Assembly (NCBI GenBank): GCA_902470405.1
Contig: CABRGJ010000001.1
Coordinates: forward strand, 1-19,751
DNA length: 19,751 nt
Origin: an uncultured Eggerthella sp.
GTDB lineage: Bacteria > Actinomycetota > Coriobacteriia > Coriobacteriales > Eggerthellaceae
Direction of reading: 5' to 3'
Of the stretch, positions 1 through 7,070 are shown in pieces. The translations under genes and the position numbers were made by a program. A model generated the notes under the pieces. That model searched no databases and was not told the origin of the DNA. It was given only the letters and a program-made list of their open reading frames with translations. Numbering within the stretch: the first letter of the stretch is position 1; each line of letters opens with the position of its first letter.

Positions 1-316
1 CCTTATCGATAGCAGTCGCGCTCGACCAAACACCAGGACCCGTATAGGGCACGCCTAAAATCTCGAGCATTCCCTGGATCGTGCCGTCTTCACCAAGCTT
101 GCCATGCAATGCCAGAAACGCCACATCGAACGATCCTTCGACGAGCTTCACCAGGTCTTTCTTATTCGCAGGATCGATCTGCGTCACTGAAAACCCTGCT
201 TCGATCAAGGCTTCGTAGACCGCTTTGCCTGAAACGAGCGAGATCTCGCGCTCGCCACTCTTCCCGCCCGCAAGGAGCGCTACTGAAATCTCTTGAGGAT
301 CGATCGTTACCGCCAT
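1..316 (-). CDS. ddl: D-alanine--D-alanine ligase, N-terminal part (cut by window edge)
   Basis: ATP-dependent ligase that joins two D-alanines for peptidoglycan precursors in the cytoplasm. The reverse strand reads 105 codons from an ATG at 316 and stays open to base 1, so only the N-terminal domain is present. It begins MAVTIDPQEISVALLAGGKS. Family hallmarks follow: GERE-S near residues 20-25, then the HGKLGEDGTIQG block around residues 70-81 and PYTGPG about ten residues later, ending at ATAIDK. The start is supported by an AGGA-like site (AGCAGGA) close upstream. The gene is divergent from rlmN. A perfect 7-bp hairpin lies in its leader at 346-364. The ATP-grasp catalytic part lies outside the window. 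Confidence 0.92.
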   Translation of the reverse strand, partial: MAVTIDPQEISVALLAGGKSGEREISLVSGKAVYEALIEAGFSVTQIDPANKKDLVKLVEGSFDVAFLALHGKLGEDGTIQGMLEILGVPYTGPGVWSSATAIDK

Positions 317-345
317 GAATCCTGCTTTCGCCAAGATCGTGCATC

Positions 346-364
346 GAACCCGCTTGCCGGGTTC
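346..364. repeat. 7-bp perfect inverted repeat in the ddl/rlmN divergent spacer
   Basis: GAACCCG (346-352), five-base loop, CGGGTTC (358-364). It sits 30 bases upstream of the ddl start and about 20 bases upstream of the rlmN -35. It could be a leader hairpin for ddl or a binding site. There is no T-run, so a terminator is unlikely. Confidence 0.45.
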
Positions 365-383
365 TTCCGAGTATAACAAACCT

Positions 384-412
384 CTGTTAGAAGCCCTACG
401 ACGCATTATAAT
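384..412 (+). promoter_or_regulatory. Probable sigma-70 promoter of rlmN
   Basis: A perfect TATAAT at 407-412 is preceded at 17 bases by CTGTTA (384-389), a weak -35. The start codon lies 42 bases downstream of the -10, with a good ribosome site in between. Confidence 0.55.
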
Positions 413-453
413 CGTCTTACGAACCGAGCAAGAAACGCACGTTAAGGAGCCTT

Positions 454-1503
454 ATGCCAACGCCGATCAAATCGCTGTCCTTTGAAGAGATCTATCAGCT
501 CTGCAAACAGCTTGGTCAGCCTCGTTATCGTGCTGAACAGCTCATTCAATGGCTTTTCGTAAAGCAAGCGACCTCTTATGATCAAATGTCGAACCTTCCG
601 AAAGCTTTCCGGGAAACACTTGAGCAAGACTACCCTCTCATACCGGCACGACTGATCGACAAGCAGGTCTCACATGACGAAACACGCAAATACTGCTTCG
701 AACTTGCTGATGGTGCGCGTATCGAATCTGTTGGCATACCTTCATTACAAACTTCCGTTTCAGGCGAACCGAAGTCCTTGACCGTCTGCTTTTCTACCCA
801 GGCTGGCTGTGCTATGCAATGTGCATTTTGCGCAACAGGAGATGCTGGTTTTACGCGAGATCTTGCGGCGGGTGAAATGATCGATCAAGTTGCATTCATT
901 CAAAATGATTTTGGAACTCGAGTCTCACATGTCGTATCCATGGGCCAAGGTGAACCCTTCCTCAATTATGATGCGACACTACAAGCGCTCGATTTCTTGA
1001 ACGATAAGAAGGGATTCGGAATCGGTGCTCGTCATATCACCGTCTCCACCTGTGGTATACCATCGGGCATCGAACGACTGGGCAGCGACTCACACCAGTA
1101 CACGCTTGCCGTGTCTCTACACTCGGCTCAGCAGAGCGTACGAGACATGCTCATGCCCCGTTGCAGTGCACAGACCCTTCCTCTACTAAAAACAGCCCTC
1201 CAGAGCTATCAGAGAGCCTCTGGAAGGCGAGTTAGCTTCGAATATCTTATGGTCGCGGGTATCAACGACACAAATGCGGCACTTGATGCGCTGATCGACT
1301 TCTGCCAAGGCCTTCTTTGCCACGTAAATCTAATCCCCTTGAACTCTGTCGAGCATTCCCCTTGGAAACCGAGCCCGAAGAGCACGATTGCTCAGTGGCA
1401 GCAGGCTCTACAGCATGTCGGAATAGAAACGACACTCCGAAATTCACGCGGCTCTGATATTGATGGGGCGTGCGGGCAATTGAAGAACAAGCTTGGTAAA
1501 TAA
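454..1503 (+). CDS. rlmN: Dual-specificity 23S rRNA/tRNA adenine C2-methyltransferase RlmN
   Basis: Radical-SAM enzyme that methylates C2 of A2503 in 23S rRNA and A37 of some tRNAs, tuning peptidyl-transferase fidelity. The 349-aa length is normal for the family. The [4Fe-4S] motif CxxxCxxC is at Cys119, Cys123 and Cys126 (CAMQCAFC). The methyl-carrying cysteine expected near the C-terminus is Cys340 in RGSDIDGACGQL. The GQGEP motif (SAM binding) is also present. A TAAGGAG site at 443-449 sets the ATG at 454. The gene is transcribed alone toward parB, and a strong hairpin lies just past its stop. Everything visible fits an intact gene. Confidence 0.97.
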   Translation: MPTPIKSLSFEEIYQLCKQLGQPRYRAEQLIQWLFVKQATSYDQMSNLPKAFRETLEQDYPLIPARLIDKQVSHDETRKYCFELADGARIESVGIPSLQTSVSGEPKSLTVCFSTQAGCAMQCAFCATGDAGFTRDLAAGEMIDQVAFIQNDFGTRVSHVVSMGQGEPFLNYDATLQALDFLNDKKGFGIGARHITVSTCGIPSGIERLGSDSHQYTLAVSLHSAQQSVRDMLMPRCSAQTLPLLKTALQSYQRASGRRVSFEYLMVAGINDTNAALDALIDFCQGLLCHVNLIPLNSVEHSPWKPSPKSTIAQWQQALQHVGIETTLRNSRGSDIDGACGQLKNKLGK

Positions 1504-1523
1504 GAGGCTTGACCAGCAGAATA

Positions 1524-1557
1524 AAGGCTCCTCCATCTTTTCAGATAGAGGAGCCTT
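1524..1557. terminator. Bidirectional terminator between rlmN and parB
   Basis: Arms AAGGCTCCTCCATCT (1524-1538) and AGATAGAGGAGCCTT (1543-1557) pair over 15 positions with one C/A mismatch, around a TTTC loop. The hairpin lies between two convergent genes, so it can serve both. T-runs are poor on both sides, which makes the hairpin itself the main evidence. Confidence 0.75.
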
Positions 1558-1592
1558 CTCATCTATAGGGGTCGTGTTCCAGAAGAGCTTGA

Positions 1593-2879
1593 TCAAGCCT
1601 TCTTCTCAGTGAGCACCGCTACAACACGCTGCAATTCGTCTTCATCTTTGAACTGGATCTCGATCTTGTTCTTGCCTTGGACGGTCTTGACACGAACCGG
1701 CAGTTCAAGAATCTTCGACATGCTGCGCGCGGCCTTCTTAAAGCTTGGGGGCGCCGCTACACGTGTTGAAGAGGCATTCTTCGCATTCTCTCGTCCTGCA
1801 AGCAGGCGCGCGATCGCTTCAGTCTCACGTACGCTCAGTTTTTCTTCCATAAGCTTGTTTGTAAGCGACTTTCGTCCTTCGACTGTCGGAACAGACAAAA
1901 TCGCACGAGCATGACCTGCAGAGATCTTTTCTTCAAAGAGCAACTGCTGAGCTTCTTCAGGCAAGTCAAGCAGGCGAAGAGCATTCGCAATGGTCGAACG
2001 GCCTTTAGAGACAGTTTGAGCGACCTCGGACTGGGTCATGCCCTTACGTTCCATCAAGCGCTTATAGCCATATGCTTCTTCGATCGGATTCAGATCCGAA
2101 CGCTGAATATTCTCGACCAGCGCAAGTTCCAAGGCCTTATCTTCATCGGCCATCCAAAAACGAACTGGAATCGTTTCCATACCAAGCGAACGACATGCTT
2201 GCCAACGACGCTCGCCTGCTATGATCTCATAATGATCACCCATGCGGCGAACGAGGATCGGCTGAAGAAGTCCGTCTCTCTTAATGGAAGCAGCCAACTC
2301 TTCGATCTCTTCGGGCTTGAAATTCGTACGCGGCTGATCCGGATTCGGATGGACTTGAGCAAGCGGGATCTCGCCGACAACACCTTTTTCGTCTTTCTTT
2401 GCCGTTTTTTGCGCAGAAGCCACAGGAGCCGATTTGAGCGGTGCTGCTTGTTTTGCCGAACTCGCACCCAAGTTATTAGTATTTCGGGCGTTAGAAACGT
2501 TCTCAGAAGGTTGTTTTTTGGCGGCCGTTCGGGAAGAAGCTACCGGCGCAGGACGCTTCGATGCTGACGCCTTCTTAGGAGCAGATGCCGATGCCTTCGT
2601 AGGACGAGCTTCTCGCTCGACCACTTTCGCATGCTCGAGCGCGTCTTCTGAAATATAGATATCCGCTGCTGTCTTTTCAGGAGCTTGCATTTCGAGATCT
2701 GCTGCTTCAGCTTTCACCGGCGTAGAATCAGAAGCTTGTTGAGCAGCACGCTTCTGGTCTAGTTCCTTTGACTGAGAATCCTCTGGAGAAACTTCTTGTC
2801 CTGGATTTGAAGTATAAGACGGAGCATCGTTAAAAAGAGCGCCAAGGCCCTTTCCTAGACCACTTTTCTGTTTAGCCAC
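1593..2879 (-). CDS. parB: Chromosome partitioning protein ParB (Spo0J), with long N-terminal linker
   Basis: CTP-dependent clamp that loads at parS sites near the origin, spreads on DNA and recruits SMC; it works with ParA. Of 428 residues, 1-20 carry the ParA-contacting motif (GLGKGLGALF). Residues about 21-165 are Ala/Lys/Ser-rich and probably disordered. The CTPase domain begins near 168 and includes PNPDQPR (178-184) and the arginine patch GERRWQACR (222-230). ENIQRSDLNPIEEA is at 256-269, the helix-turn-helix at about 281-303, and a short dimerisation domain lies at 388-428. The start is GTG with a GAGGTGA site six bases upstream, and the gene overlaps the parA stop by 8 bases, so translation is probably coupled. 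The linker makes this longer than typical ParB proteins (about 280-330 aa). Confidence 0.96.
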   Translation of the reverse strand: MAKQKSGLGKGLGALFNDAPSYTSNPGQEVSPEDSQSKELDQKRAAQQASDSTPVKAEAADLEMQAPEKTAADIYISEDALEHAKVVEREARPTKASASAPKKASASKRPAPVASSRTAAKKQPSENVSNARNTNNLGASSAKQAAPLKSAPVASAQKTAKKDEKGVVGEIPLAQVHPNPDQPRTNFKPEEIEELAASIKRDGLLQPILVRRMGDHYEIIAGERRWQACRSLGMETIPVRFWMADEDKALELALVENIQRSDLNPIEEAYGYKRLMERKGMTQSEVAQTVSKGRSTIANALRLLDLPEEAQQLLFEEKISAGHARAILSVPTVEGRKSLTNKLMEEKLSVRETEAIARLLAGRENAKNASSTRVAAPPSFKKAARSMSKILELPVRVKTVQGKNKIEIQFKDEDELQRVVAVLTEKKA

Positions 2880-3936
2880 GTTGTATCACCTCTTGAGCCA
2901 ACTCGTTGTATGCCTCAGTGCCTTTGTTCTCTGGAGCATAATCCAAAACAGGTTGACCATAACTTGGAGCTTCGGATAATTTGACCGTACGCGGAATGAC
3001 CGTTTTGAAAACCGTGTCGCCGAAGAACGAACGTACTTCATCAACGACCTGCTTCGAGAGATTCGTACGCGCATCATACATCGTAAGAACGATGCCATAG
3101 ATATCCAGACTTGGATTAAGAACACTTTTGACACGTTTCATCGAATCAAGAAGTTTTGTCACTCCTTCAAGCGCATAGAACTCACACTGTATAGGAATAA
3201 GGAGTTTATCCGCTGCAACGAGCGCGTTAATAGTAAGCAAGCCTAGAGAAGGAGGACAATCAATAAGAATATAATCGTAACGGCCACGAAGGCTGCCAAG
3301 CGCGCTCTTCAAACGATTTTCGCGTGCCATCTCATTAACGAGTTCGACTTCCGCGCCAGCGAGACTAATGGTGGAAGGAAGAACGTCCACACCATTGCCA
3401 ACTTGAGCGAGGATAACCTCTTCGACTGGAGTTTCTCCGAGCAATACATTATATACACACTGGTCGATATCACGCTTATCGATACCATATCCACTTGTCG
3501 CGTTGCCTTGCGGATCAAGGTCTACCAAAAGAACTTCTTTACCGGCAGCTCCCAGGGCTGCAGCAAGATTCACCGCGGTAGTTGATTTACCGACGCCGCC
3601 CTTCTGGTTGATGATAGCAAGGATCTTCGTCTGACCGATAATATGAGAAACAGGGCCTTTATCCTTAAAAGGAATATAAGAAGGTCCGCTTGGTTCCAAA
3701 TCTTCTTCGTAAGATTCGGATACCGATTGAGAAACTGGAGCGCTCGATTCGGTACGAACAAGTTCTTCTTGGTCGCTTACAGCAGGTTGATATGCTTCAC
3801 GAGCGACTACCTGAGCATTCTCGTTGATCTCTTCGTAGTTTTGTGAGCGGGAGTTAGCTGGTCGTGCTTCCTGTGGTTCGTAAGGTCTAGTCGATACTTG
3901 TTTTGTGTTGCGTTTTAGACTGTCAAATAATCCCAC
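2872..3936 (-). CDS. parA: Chromosome partitioning ATPase ParA (Soj), with N-terminal extension
   Basis: Deviant Walker-A ATPase that binds nucleoid DNA and moves ParB-parS complexes apart. I chose the GTG at 3936 (354 aa, beginning MGLFDSLKR). A strong AAAGGAG site (3942-3948) lies five bases upstream, and the ATG at 3951 would place that site inside the gene. The deviant Walker A KGGVGKST is at about 112-119, DLDPQGNATSG follows, and Walker B-like ILIDCPPSLGLL comes later. The first 105 or so residues are acidic, Gln/Ser-rich and absent from standard ParA of about 255 aa. MGLFDSLKR could form an amphipathic helix. The stop overlaps parB. A likely promoter and a parS lie upstream. Confidence 0.95.
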   Translation of the reverse strand: MGLFDSLKRNTKQVSTRPYEPQEARPANSRSQNYEEINENAQVVAREAYQPAVSDQEELVRTESSAPVSQSVSESYEEDLEPSGPSYIPFKDKGPVSHIIGQTKILAIINQKGGVGKSTTAVNLAAALGAAGKEVLLVDLDPQGNATSGYGIDKRDIDQCVYNVLLGETPVEEVILAQVGNGVDVLPSTISLAGAEVELVNEMARENRLKSALGSLRGRYDYILIDCPPSLGLLTINALVAADKLLIPIQCEFYALEGVTKLLDSMKRVKSVLNPSLDIYGIVLTMYDARTNLSKQVVDEVRSFFGDTVFKTVIPRTVKLSEAPSYGQPVLDYAPENKGTEAYNELAQEVIQRG

Positions 3937-3965
3937 GAACACTCCTTTCATGAAATGTTATTGAG

Positions 3966-3994
3966 ATTATACCGATAAACTGTTTCACGTGAAA
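3966..3994 (-). promoter_or_regulatory. Likely parAB promoter overlapping parS
   Basis: On the minus strand a perfect TATAAT (3971-3966) is preceded at 17 bases by TTTCAC (3994-3989), which lies inside parS. ParB bound at parS would cover the -35, suggesting autoregulation (inference). The -35 match is modest. Confidence 0.5.
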
Positions 3995-3996
3995 CA
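3981..3996. promoter_or_regulatory. parS site 1 (perfect 16-bp palindrome)
   Basis: TGTTTCACGTGAAACA, identical to the consensus bacterial parS. It lies between rsmG and parA, 45 bases upstream of the parA GTG. ParB loads here to form the partition complex. Confidence 0.97.
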
Positions 3997-4022
3997 AGTT
4001 ATCGAGGAAATACCTAAACGCT

Positions 4023-4706
4023 CTACGCTTTATATGGTCGTTTTTGAGCCATACCAGGGCGACGAGGAAGTTTAACCGTCGGTTCTGCTATTTTTTCAAA
4101 GACAAGAATCGTACGATGCGTTTCTCCATCAGAAAGCAGTGCCTCCCGTTTAGAAACCATTTTCATACCAAGCTTTTCTTCTAACAACTTGCACTGTTCG
4201 ATCTCTTCACTATCGAGTGTTGCCTTATAAGAAATAAGCTGACCACCTTGATGAAGTAAAGGGACAGCAAGCTCAAGTAAGGATGGGAGAGAAGACAGCG
4301 CGCGGGCGGTCAATACAGAGAATGATGCAGGTTGTTGTTGTGCAAGCTCTTCTGCACGGCCAGTATACGTACTTACTTGTAGACCTAGCCCAAGAGCTGC
4401 AATAATACGATCGAGCGCATGGGTCTTCTTTGCTATGGAATCAATAAGGACCGTCTCCCGTCCTGACATAATCGCTAAAGGAAGACCAGGAAAGCCTCCT
4501 CCCGTACCGAGATCACCGTACCGTCCTTGGGGAGCATCCATAAATTCTGGAAGCCCTAGTAGCGAATCTTCAATATGTAAGAGATTACCCTGCTCTCGAT
4601 CGACAATACGAGTAAGATTCGATATCTCGTTTTCCTTCAAAACAAGCTCTAAATGAAGATCGAGCAACTTACGCTGCTCGATCGATAGCTCGGGTTCGTA
4701 GCCCAT
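4023..4706 (-). CDS. rsmG: 16S rRNA m7G527 methyltransferase RsmG (GidB)
   Basis: SAM-dependent enzyme that methylates N7 of G527 in 16S rRNA; loss gives low-level streptomycin resistance in several bacteria. The SAM-binding loop GDLGTGGGFPGLPLAI is clear. Family motifs also include the LTARALSSLP block and the C-terminal LPRRPGMAQKRPY. I start at ATG 4706 (227 aa, MGYEPELS), with AAGGA five to six bases upstream. A longer reading to 4838 exists but would run through parS and overlap jag by over 100 bases, so I reject it. The gene sits between two parS sites in the jag-rsmG-parA-parB order common to many bacteria. Confidence 0.95.
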   Translation of the reverse strand: MGYEPELSIEQRKLLDLHLELVLKENEISNLTRIVDREQGNLLHIEDSLLGLPEFMDAPQGRYGDLGTGGGFPGLPLAIMSGRETVLIDSIAKKTHALDRIIAALGLGLQVSTYTGRAEELAQQQPASFSVLTARALSSLPSLLELAVPLLHQGGQLISYKATLDSEEIEQCKLLEEKLGMKMVSKREALLSDGETHRTILVFEKIAEPTVKLPRRPGMAQKRPYKA

Positions 4707-4718
4707 GTTGTTCCTTAC

Positions 4719-4734
4719 TGTTTCACGTGAAACA
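4719..4734. promoter_or_regulatory. parS site 2 (perfect 16-bp palindrome)
   Basis: TGTTTCACGTGAAACA fills most of the 28-base gap between the jag stop (4735-4737) and the rsmG start (4706). It abuts the jag stop codon directly. It lies 738 bases from parS site 1, and together the two bracket rsmG. Confidence 0.97.
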
Positions 4735-5310
4735 TTATCGAGGACTGATAACAACGCGGCGGCCGCGGCCTTCTCCCTCAGAATGAGTCTCAACATCCGG
4801 ATTATCCCGCAATGCGATATGAATGATGCGACGTTCATATGGAGTCATCGGGCGCAAGCGAATCTCTTTGTCTTGAGAAATTGCACGATGAGCAGCGCTT
4901 TCTGCAATATCCTCGAGTTTCTGACGCTGACGGCTCTTGTATCCTTCCACATCAACAACGATCGGATAACGGAATCCGATGGTGCGGGAAGTGATAACAG
5001 AAATGAGAAACTGCAACGATTCAAGCGTACGACCATGACGGCCAATAAGCACCGCAAGATCATCGCCAGTGATGTCAAGAATAAGCTCTCCTTCATCGCC
5101 CTCATACTCATCAATAGTCACTTGACCCACATTGAAATACTTCAGAATATCCTTGAGTGCAGCAATAGCAGTGTCTGCTACAAGGTCAAGCTCTTCATCA
5201 GTCAGGGCACCAGCAGAATTATTATCTCTGTCCTGGCCTTCATCAAAACCCTCTTCTACGGTCTCGATCATTTCAAGCTCTTCAGCCTGATCCATGCTTT
5301 CTTCAGTCAT
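4735..5310 (-). CDS. jag: RNA-binding protein Jag/KhpB (KH and R3H domains)
   Basis: Cytoplasmic RNA-binding protein linked in firmicutes to cell elongation and division, often partnered with KhpA. The 191 residues start with a very acidic stretch (1-40). A KH domain follows with its GxxG loop at Gly90-Arg-His-Gly93 (IGRHGRTLESLQ). An R3H domain covers about 125-188, with Arg160/Arg161 and His164 and ending in SEGEGRGRRVVI. The Jag_N domain seen in some homologues is missing, as in many actinobacterial versions. The ATG at 5310 has an AAGGAG site four bases upstream. It lies directly downstream of yidC, its usual neighbour, separated by two stacked hairpins. Confidence 0.93.
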   Translation of the reverse strand: MTEESMDQAEELEMIETVEEGFDEGQDRDNNSAGALTDEELDLVADTAIAALKDILKYFNVGQVTIDEYEGDEGELILDITGDDLAVLIGRHGRTLESLQFLISVITSRTIGFRYPIVVDVEGYKSRQRQKLEDIAESAAHRAISQDKEIRLRPMTPYERRIIHIALRDNPDVETHSEGEGRGRRVVISPR

Positions 5311-5331
5311 GATTCTCCTTCTTATTCAAAT

Positions 5332-5347
5332 CTCCTGTTTTCAGGAG
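5332..5347. repeat. Small hairpin just upstream of jag
   Basis: CTCCTG (5332-5337), TTTT loop, CAGGAG (5342-5347), a perfect 6-bp stem. On the transcribed (minus) strand it lies 15 bases before the jag ribosome site. The arm itself contains a GGAG that could be sequestered. A role in jag expression is inference. Confidence 0.45.
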
Positions 5348-5362
5348 GAGCCCATAAATGAA

Positions 5363-5391
5363 AATGGACAGCGATCTGCGCGCTGCCCATT
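5363..5391 (-). terminator. Attenuator-like hairpin between yidC and jag
   Basis: AATGGACAGCG (5363-5373) pairs with CGCTGCCCATT (5381-5391) with one mismatch around a 7-base loop. In the minus direction it begins nine bases past the yidC stop and is followed by TTCATTT rather than a clean T-run. Partial termination or mRNA 3' stabilisation is plausible. Confidence 0.5.
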
Positions 5392-5400
5392 CAATACGAC

Positions 5401-6174
5401 TTACTTTGCTTTCTTAGTTGGACGAGGTTTCTTAGCCTTACGCGTTACATCGACCTTCACAGGCTTGATATCAGCTTCAAGCGCTTCTTGCTCGCGGTCC
5501 TTACGACGAAGGATACGCAGTGTAATCTGCTGTTGTGCAACAGCAAAGACAGAAGAAGTAGCCCAGAACAACAGAACACCTGCAGGAGAGCCCCAACCGA
5601 TCCAAAGCATCATCAAGGTCATGATGACCATCATGAAGATCTGTTGATTCTTCTGCGGGTTATTCGTGCCGACCTGCTGAAGTAATGTTGGTAAGAAGGT
5701 CGCACCTGCAAAGATAATGAGCAAGATACCATACGGAAGGAATGCACCAAAACCAGCAGCCCATGCGTTACTTGGTGAAGCAACGAGATTAGGCAGGATG
5801 TTGTAGAACGTGTAGTCGGAACCGCCCGTACGATTATTCATATCATAAAGAACCTGGAAGAGCGCGATAAAGATCGGCATCTGAAGGATCATCGGTAAAC
5901 AACCAGCAAGAGGGTTGAAGCCAGACTCTGCATACAATTTCTGCATCTCTGCAGATTGACGCTGTTTATCATCCGCATACTTAGTTTGAATCTCCTGCAT
6001 AAGGGGACTAAACTTCTGCATTTGGAAAGTTGATTTGATCTGCTTCTGCATAAGAGGAAACAGAACCAAACGGAAGATCAGGGTAACGATGACGATTGCA
6101 AGACCCCAGTCATGAACAAAGTTATAAAAGAAGTCGATACATATGAATATCGCATCTTTAAATGCGTCCCACAT
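5401..6174 (-). CDS. yidC: Membrane protein insertase YidC/Oxa1 family
   Basis: Inserts and folds inner-membrane proteins, alone or with SecYEG. Five hydrophobic segments are visible at about 24-42, 92-110, 146-166, 178-194 and 198-216. Arg35 in TLIFRLVLFP is the conserved groove arginine. A hydrophilic hairpin (about 43-88) follows the first segment. The C-terminus is strongly basic (RKAKKPRPTKKAK), as expected for ribosome contact. There is no large periplasmic domain and no lipobox cysteine after a signal peptide, so it is the short Gram-positive type. The ATG at 6174 has AGAGGA seven bases upstream. It lies 13 bases after yidD. Confidence 0.95.
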   Translation of the reverse strand: MWDAFKDAIFICIDFFYNFVHDWGLAIVIVTLIFRLVLFPLMQKQIKSTFQMQKFSPLMQEIQTKYADDKQRQSAEMQKLYAESGFNPLAGCLPMILQMPIFIALFQVLYDMNNRTGGSDYTFYNILPNLVASPSNAWAAGFGAFLPYGILLIIFAGATFLPTLLQQVGTNNPQKNQQIFMMVIMTLMMLWIGWGSPAGVLLFWATSSVFAVAQQQITLRILRRKDREQEALEADIKPVKVDVTRKAKKPRPTKKAK

Positions 6175-6187
6175 TACGTGTGTCCTC

Positions 6188-6463
6188 TCAGTTCTTCTTA
6201 CCCAGTTTCAATGAAAATGATTCAGGGACTGGGTCGTATCCAAAATCACCGCCTGGATGACATCTTACTATTCTTCTTATACTAAGATAACAACCTTTTA
6301 AAAAACCAAACCGTTGGATGGCAGTAATACTATATTCCGAGCAGGTTGGTGTAAAACGACATGACGGAGGCAGTATCGGCGAAAGGGCGATGCGATAGAA
6401 TTTAATGCATACCACAGCAAGCTTGCTTGGTATGGATCTGATCTGCATTAATACCTTTTTCAT
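6188..6463 (-). CDS. yidD: Membrane protein insertion efficiency factor YidD
   Basis: Small 91-aa peripheral membrane protein that assists YidC-dependent insertion. The family signature is nearly complete: [22 protein letters not shown] at about residues 32-53, then [18 protein letters not shown]. The paired cysteines in SCRFTPTCS and the RCHP motif are conserved. The N-terminus (about 10-32) forms an amphipathic to hydrophobic helix. The ATG at 6463 has AAGG six bases upstream. It lies between rnpA and yidC, the usual place. Nothing is missing. Confidence 0.93.
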   Translation of the reverse strand: MKKVLMQIRSIPSKLAVVCIKFYRIALSPILPPSCRFTPTCSEYSITAIQRFGFLKGCYLSIRRIVRCHPGGDFGYDPVPESFSLKLGKKN

Positions 6464-6519
6464 AACAAGCCTTACCTGATGCTTGCATCTTCACCTTTCA
6501 AAGGAGCTTTTATCATGGC

Positions 6520-6846
6520 TTAATTTAGGAATGAAGTAATTTGCTTCTTCCCTTCATTAACTAATCTATGATACGGCACCTTTAAAATGTTACGTTTCGC
6601 AATAAGAATAACATCTAATCCAGACCACGGGCCTTTCAACTCATCACAGAGCGCGCGCATCCTTCGTTTCGCCGCGTTACGCCATACTGCATTGCCGTTC
6701 TTTTTCCCTGCAATAAAAGCAACACGACCAGAAGGGTCGTGTTGTGGTGCTTCAAGTACGATAAACGTCATACCTGAACTGCTATAGCGCTTACCGCGAG
6801 AGAAAACAGCTGAAATATCAGTGTTTGACTTAATGGTATTACGCAC
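6520..6846 (-). CDS. rnpA: Ribonuclease P protein component
   Basis: Protein subunit of RNase P, which trims 5' leaders of tRNA precursors together with the RNA subunit. Length is normal at 108 aa. The RNA-binding block reads GNAVWRNAAKRRMRAL (about residues 51-66), where the usual RNR motif is RNA here, so one conserved arginine is replaced. F15 and the basic N-terminal region are as expected. The start is GTG at 6846, with no clear ribosome site upstream, and the rpmH stop is only 17 bases away. Translation is probably coupled to rpmH. The annotation rests on this block and on rpmH adjacency. Confidence 0.93.
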   Translation of the reverse strand: MRNTIKSNTDISAVFSRGKRYSSSGMTFIVLEAPQHDPSGRVAFIAGKKNGNAVWRNAAKRRMRALCDELKGPWSGLDVILIAKRNILKVPYHRLVNEGKKQITSFLN

Positions 6847-6863
6847 AGTTGTAGATGCGCTTA

Positions 6864-6998
6864 TTAAACGCAGAGGCGCTTACGACCCTTAGCACGACGA
6901 GCGGATAATACAGCACGACCACCCTTCGTTGCCATACGGGCACGGAAACCATGAGTCTTGGCACGCTTATGCTTATTTGGTTGATAGGTACGTTTCAT
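6864..6998 (-). CDS. rpmH: 50S ribosomal protein L34
   Basis: A 44-aa ribosomal protein of the large subunit. It reads [18 protein letters not shown], then [24 protein letters not shown], which matches L34 end to end. The ATG at 6998 has AAAGGA six bases upstream. It is the first gene of the rpmH-rnpA-yidD-yidC-jag-rsmG block, preceded by a near-consensus promoter. Confidence 0.98.
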   Translation of the reverse strand: MKRTYQPNKHKRAKTHGFRARMATKGGRAVLSARRAKGRKRLCV

Positions 6999-7031
6999 TA
7001 CCTGTCCTTTCAGATTTAGAGTAACCCCAAA

Positions 7032-7060
7032 ATTGTAGAAACTTAAGCTCTGAAAGTCAA
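7032..7060 (-). promoter_or_regulatory. Strong sigma-70 promoter of the rpmH operon
   Basis: On the minus strand TTGACT (7060-7055), 17-base spacer, TACAAT (7037-7032). Each hexamer differs from consensus at one position. It lies between the YbhB-like gene stop (7071) and the rpmH start (6998). Confidence 0.85.
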
Positions 7061-7070
7061 TAAAATCATT

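Noticed and set aside
1609..2658. Long plus-strand reading frames opposite parB
   Set aside because: They are shadows of parB: no family motifs, no ribosome sites, composition follows the other strand.
4707..4838. Upstream extension of rsmG
   Set aside because: It would read through parS and overlap jag by about 100 bases, while ATG 4706 has a proper AAGGA site and matches the family N-terminus.
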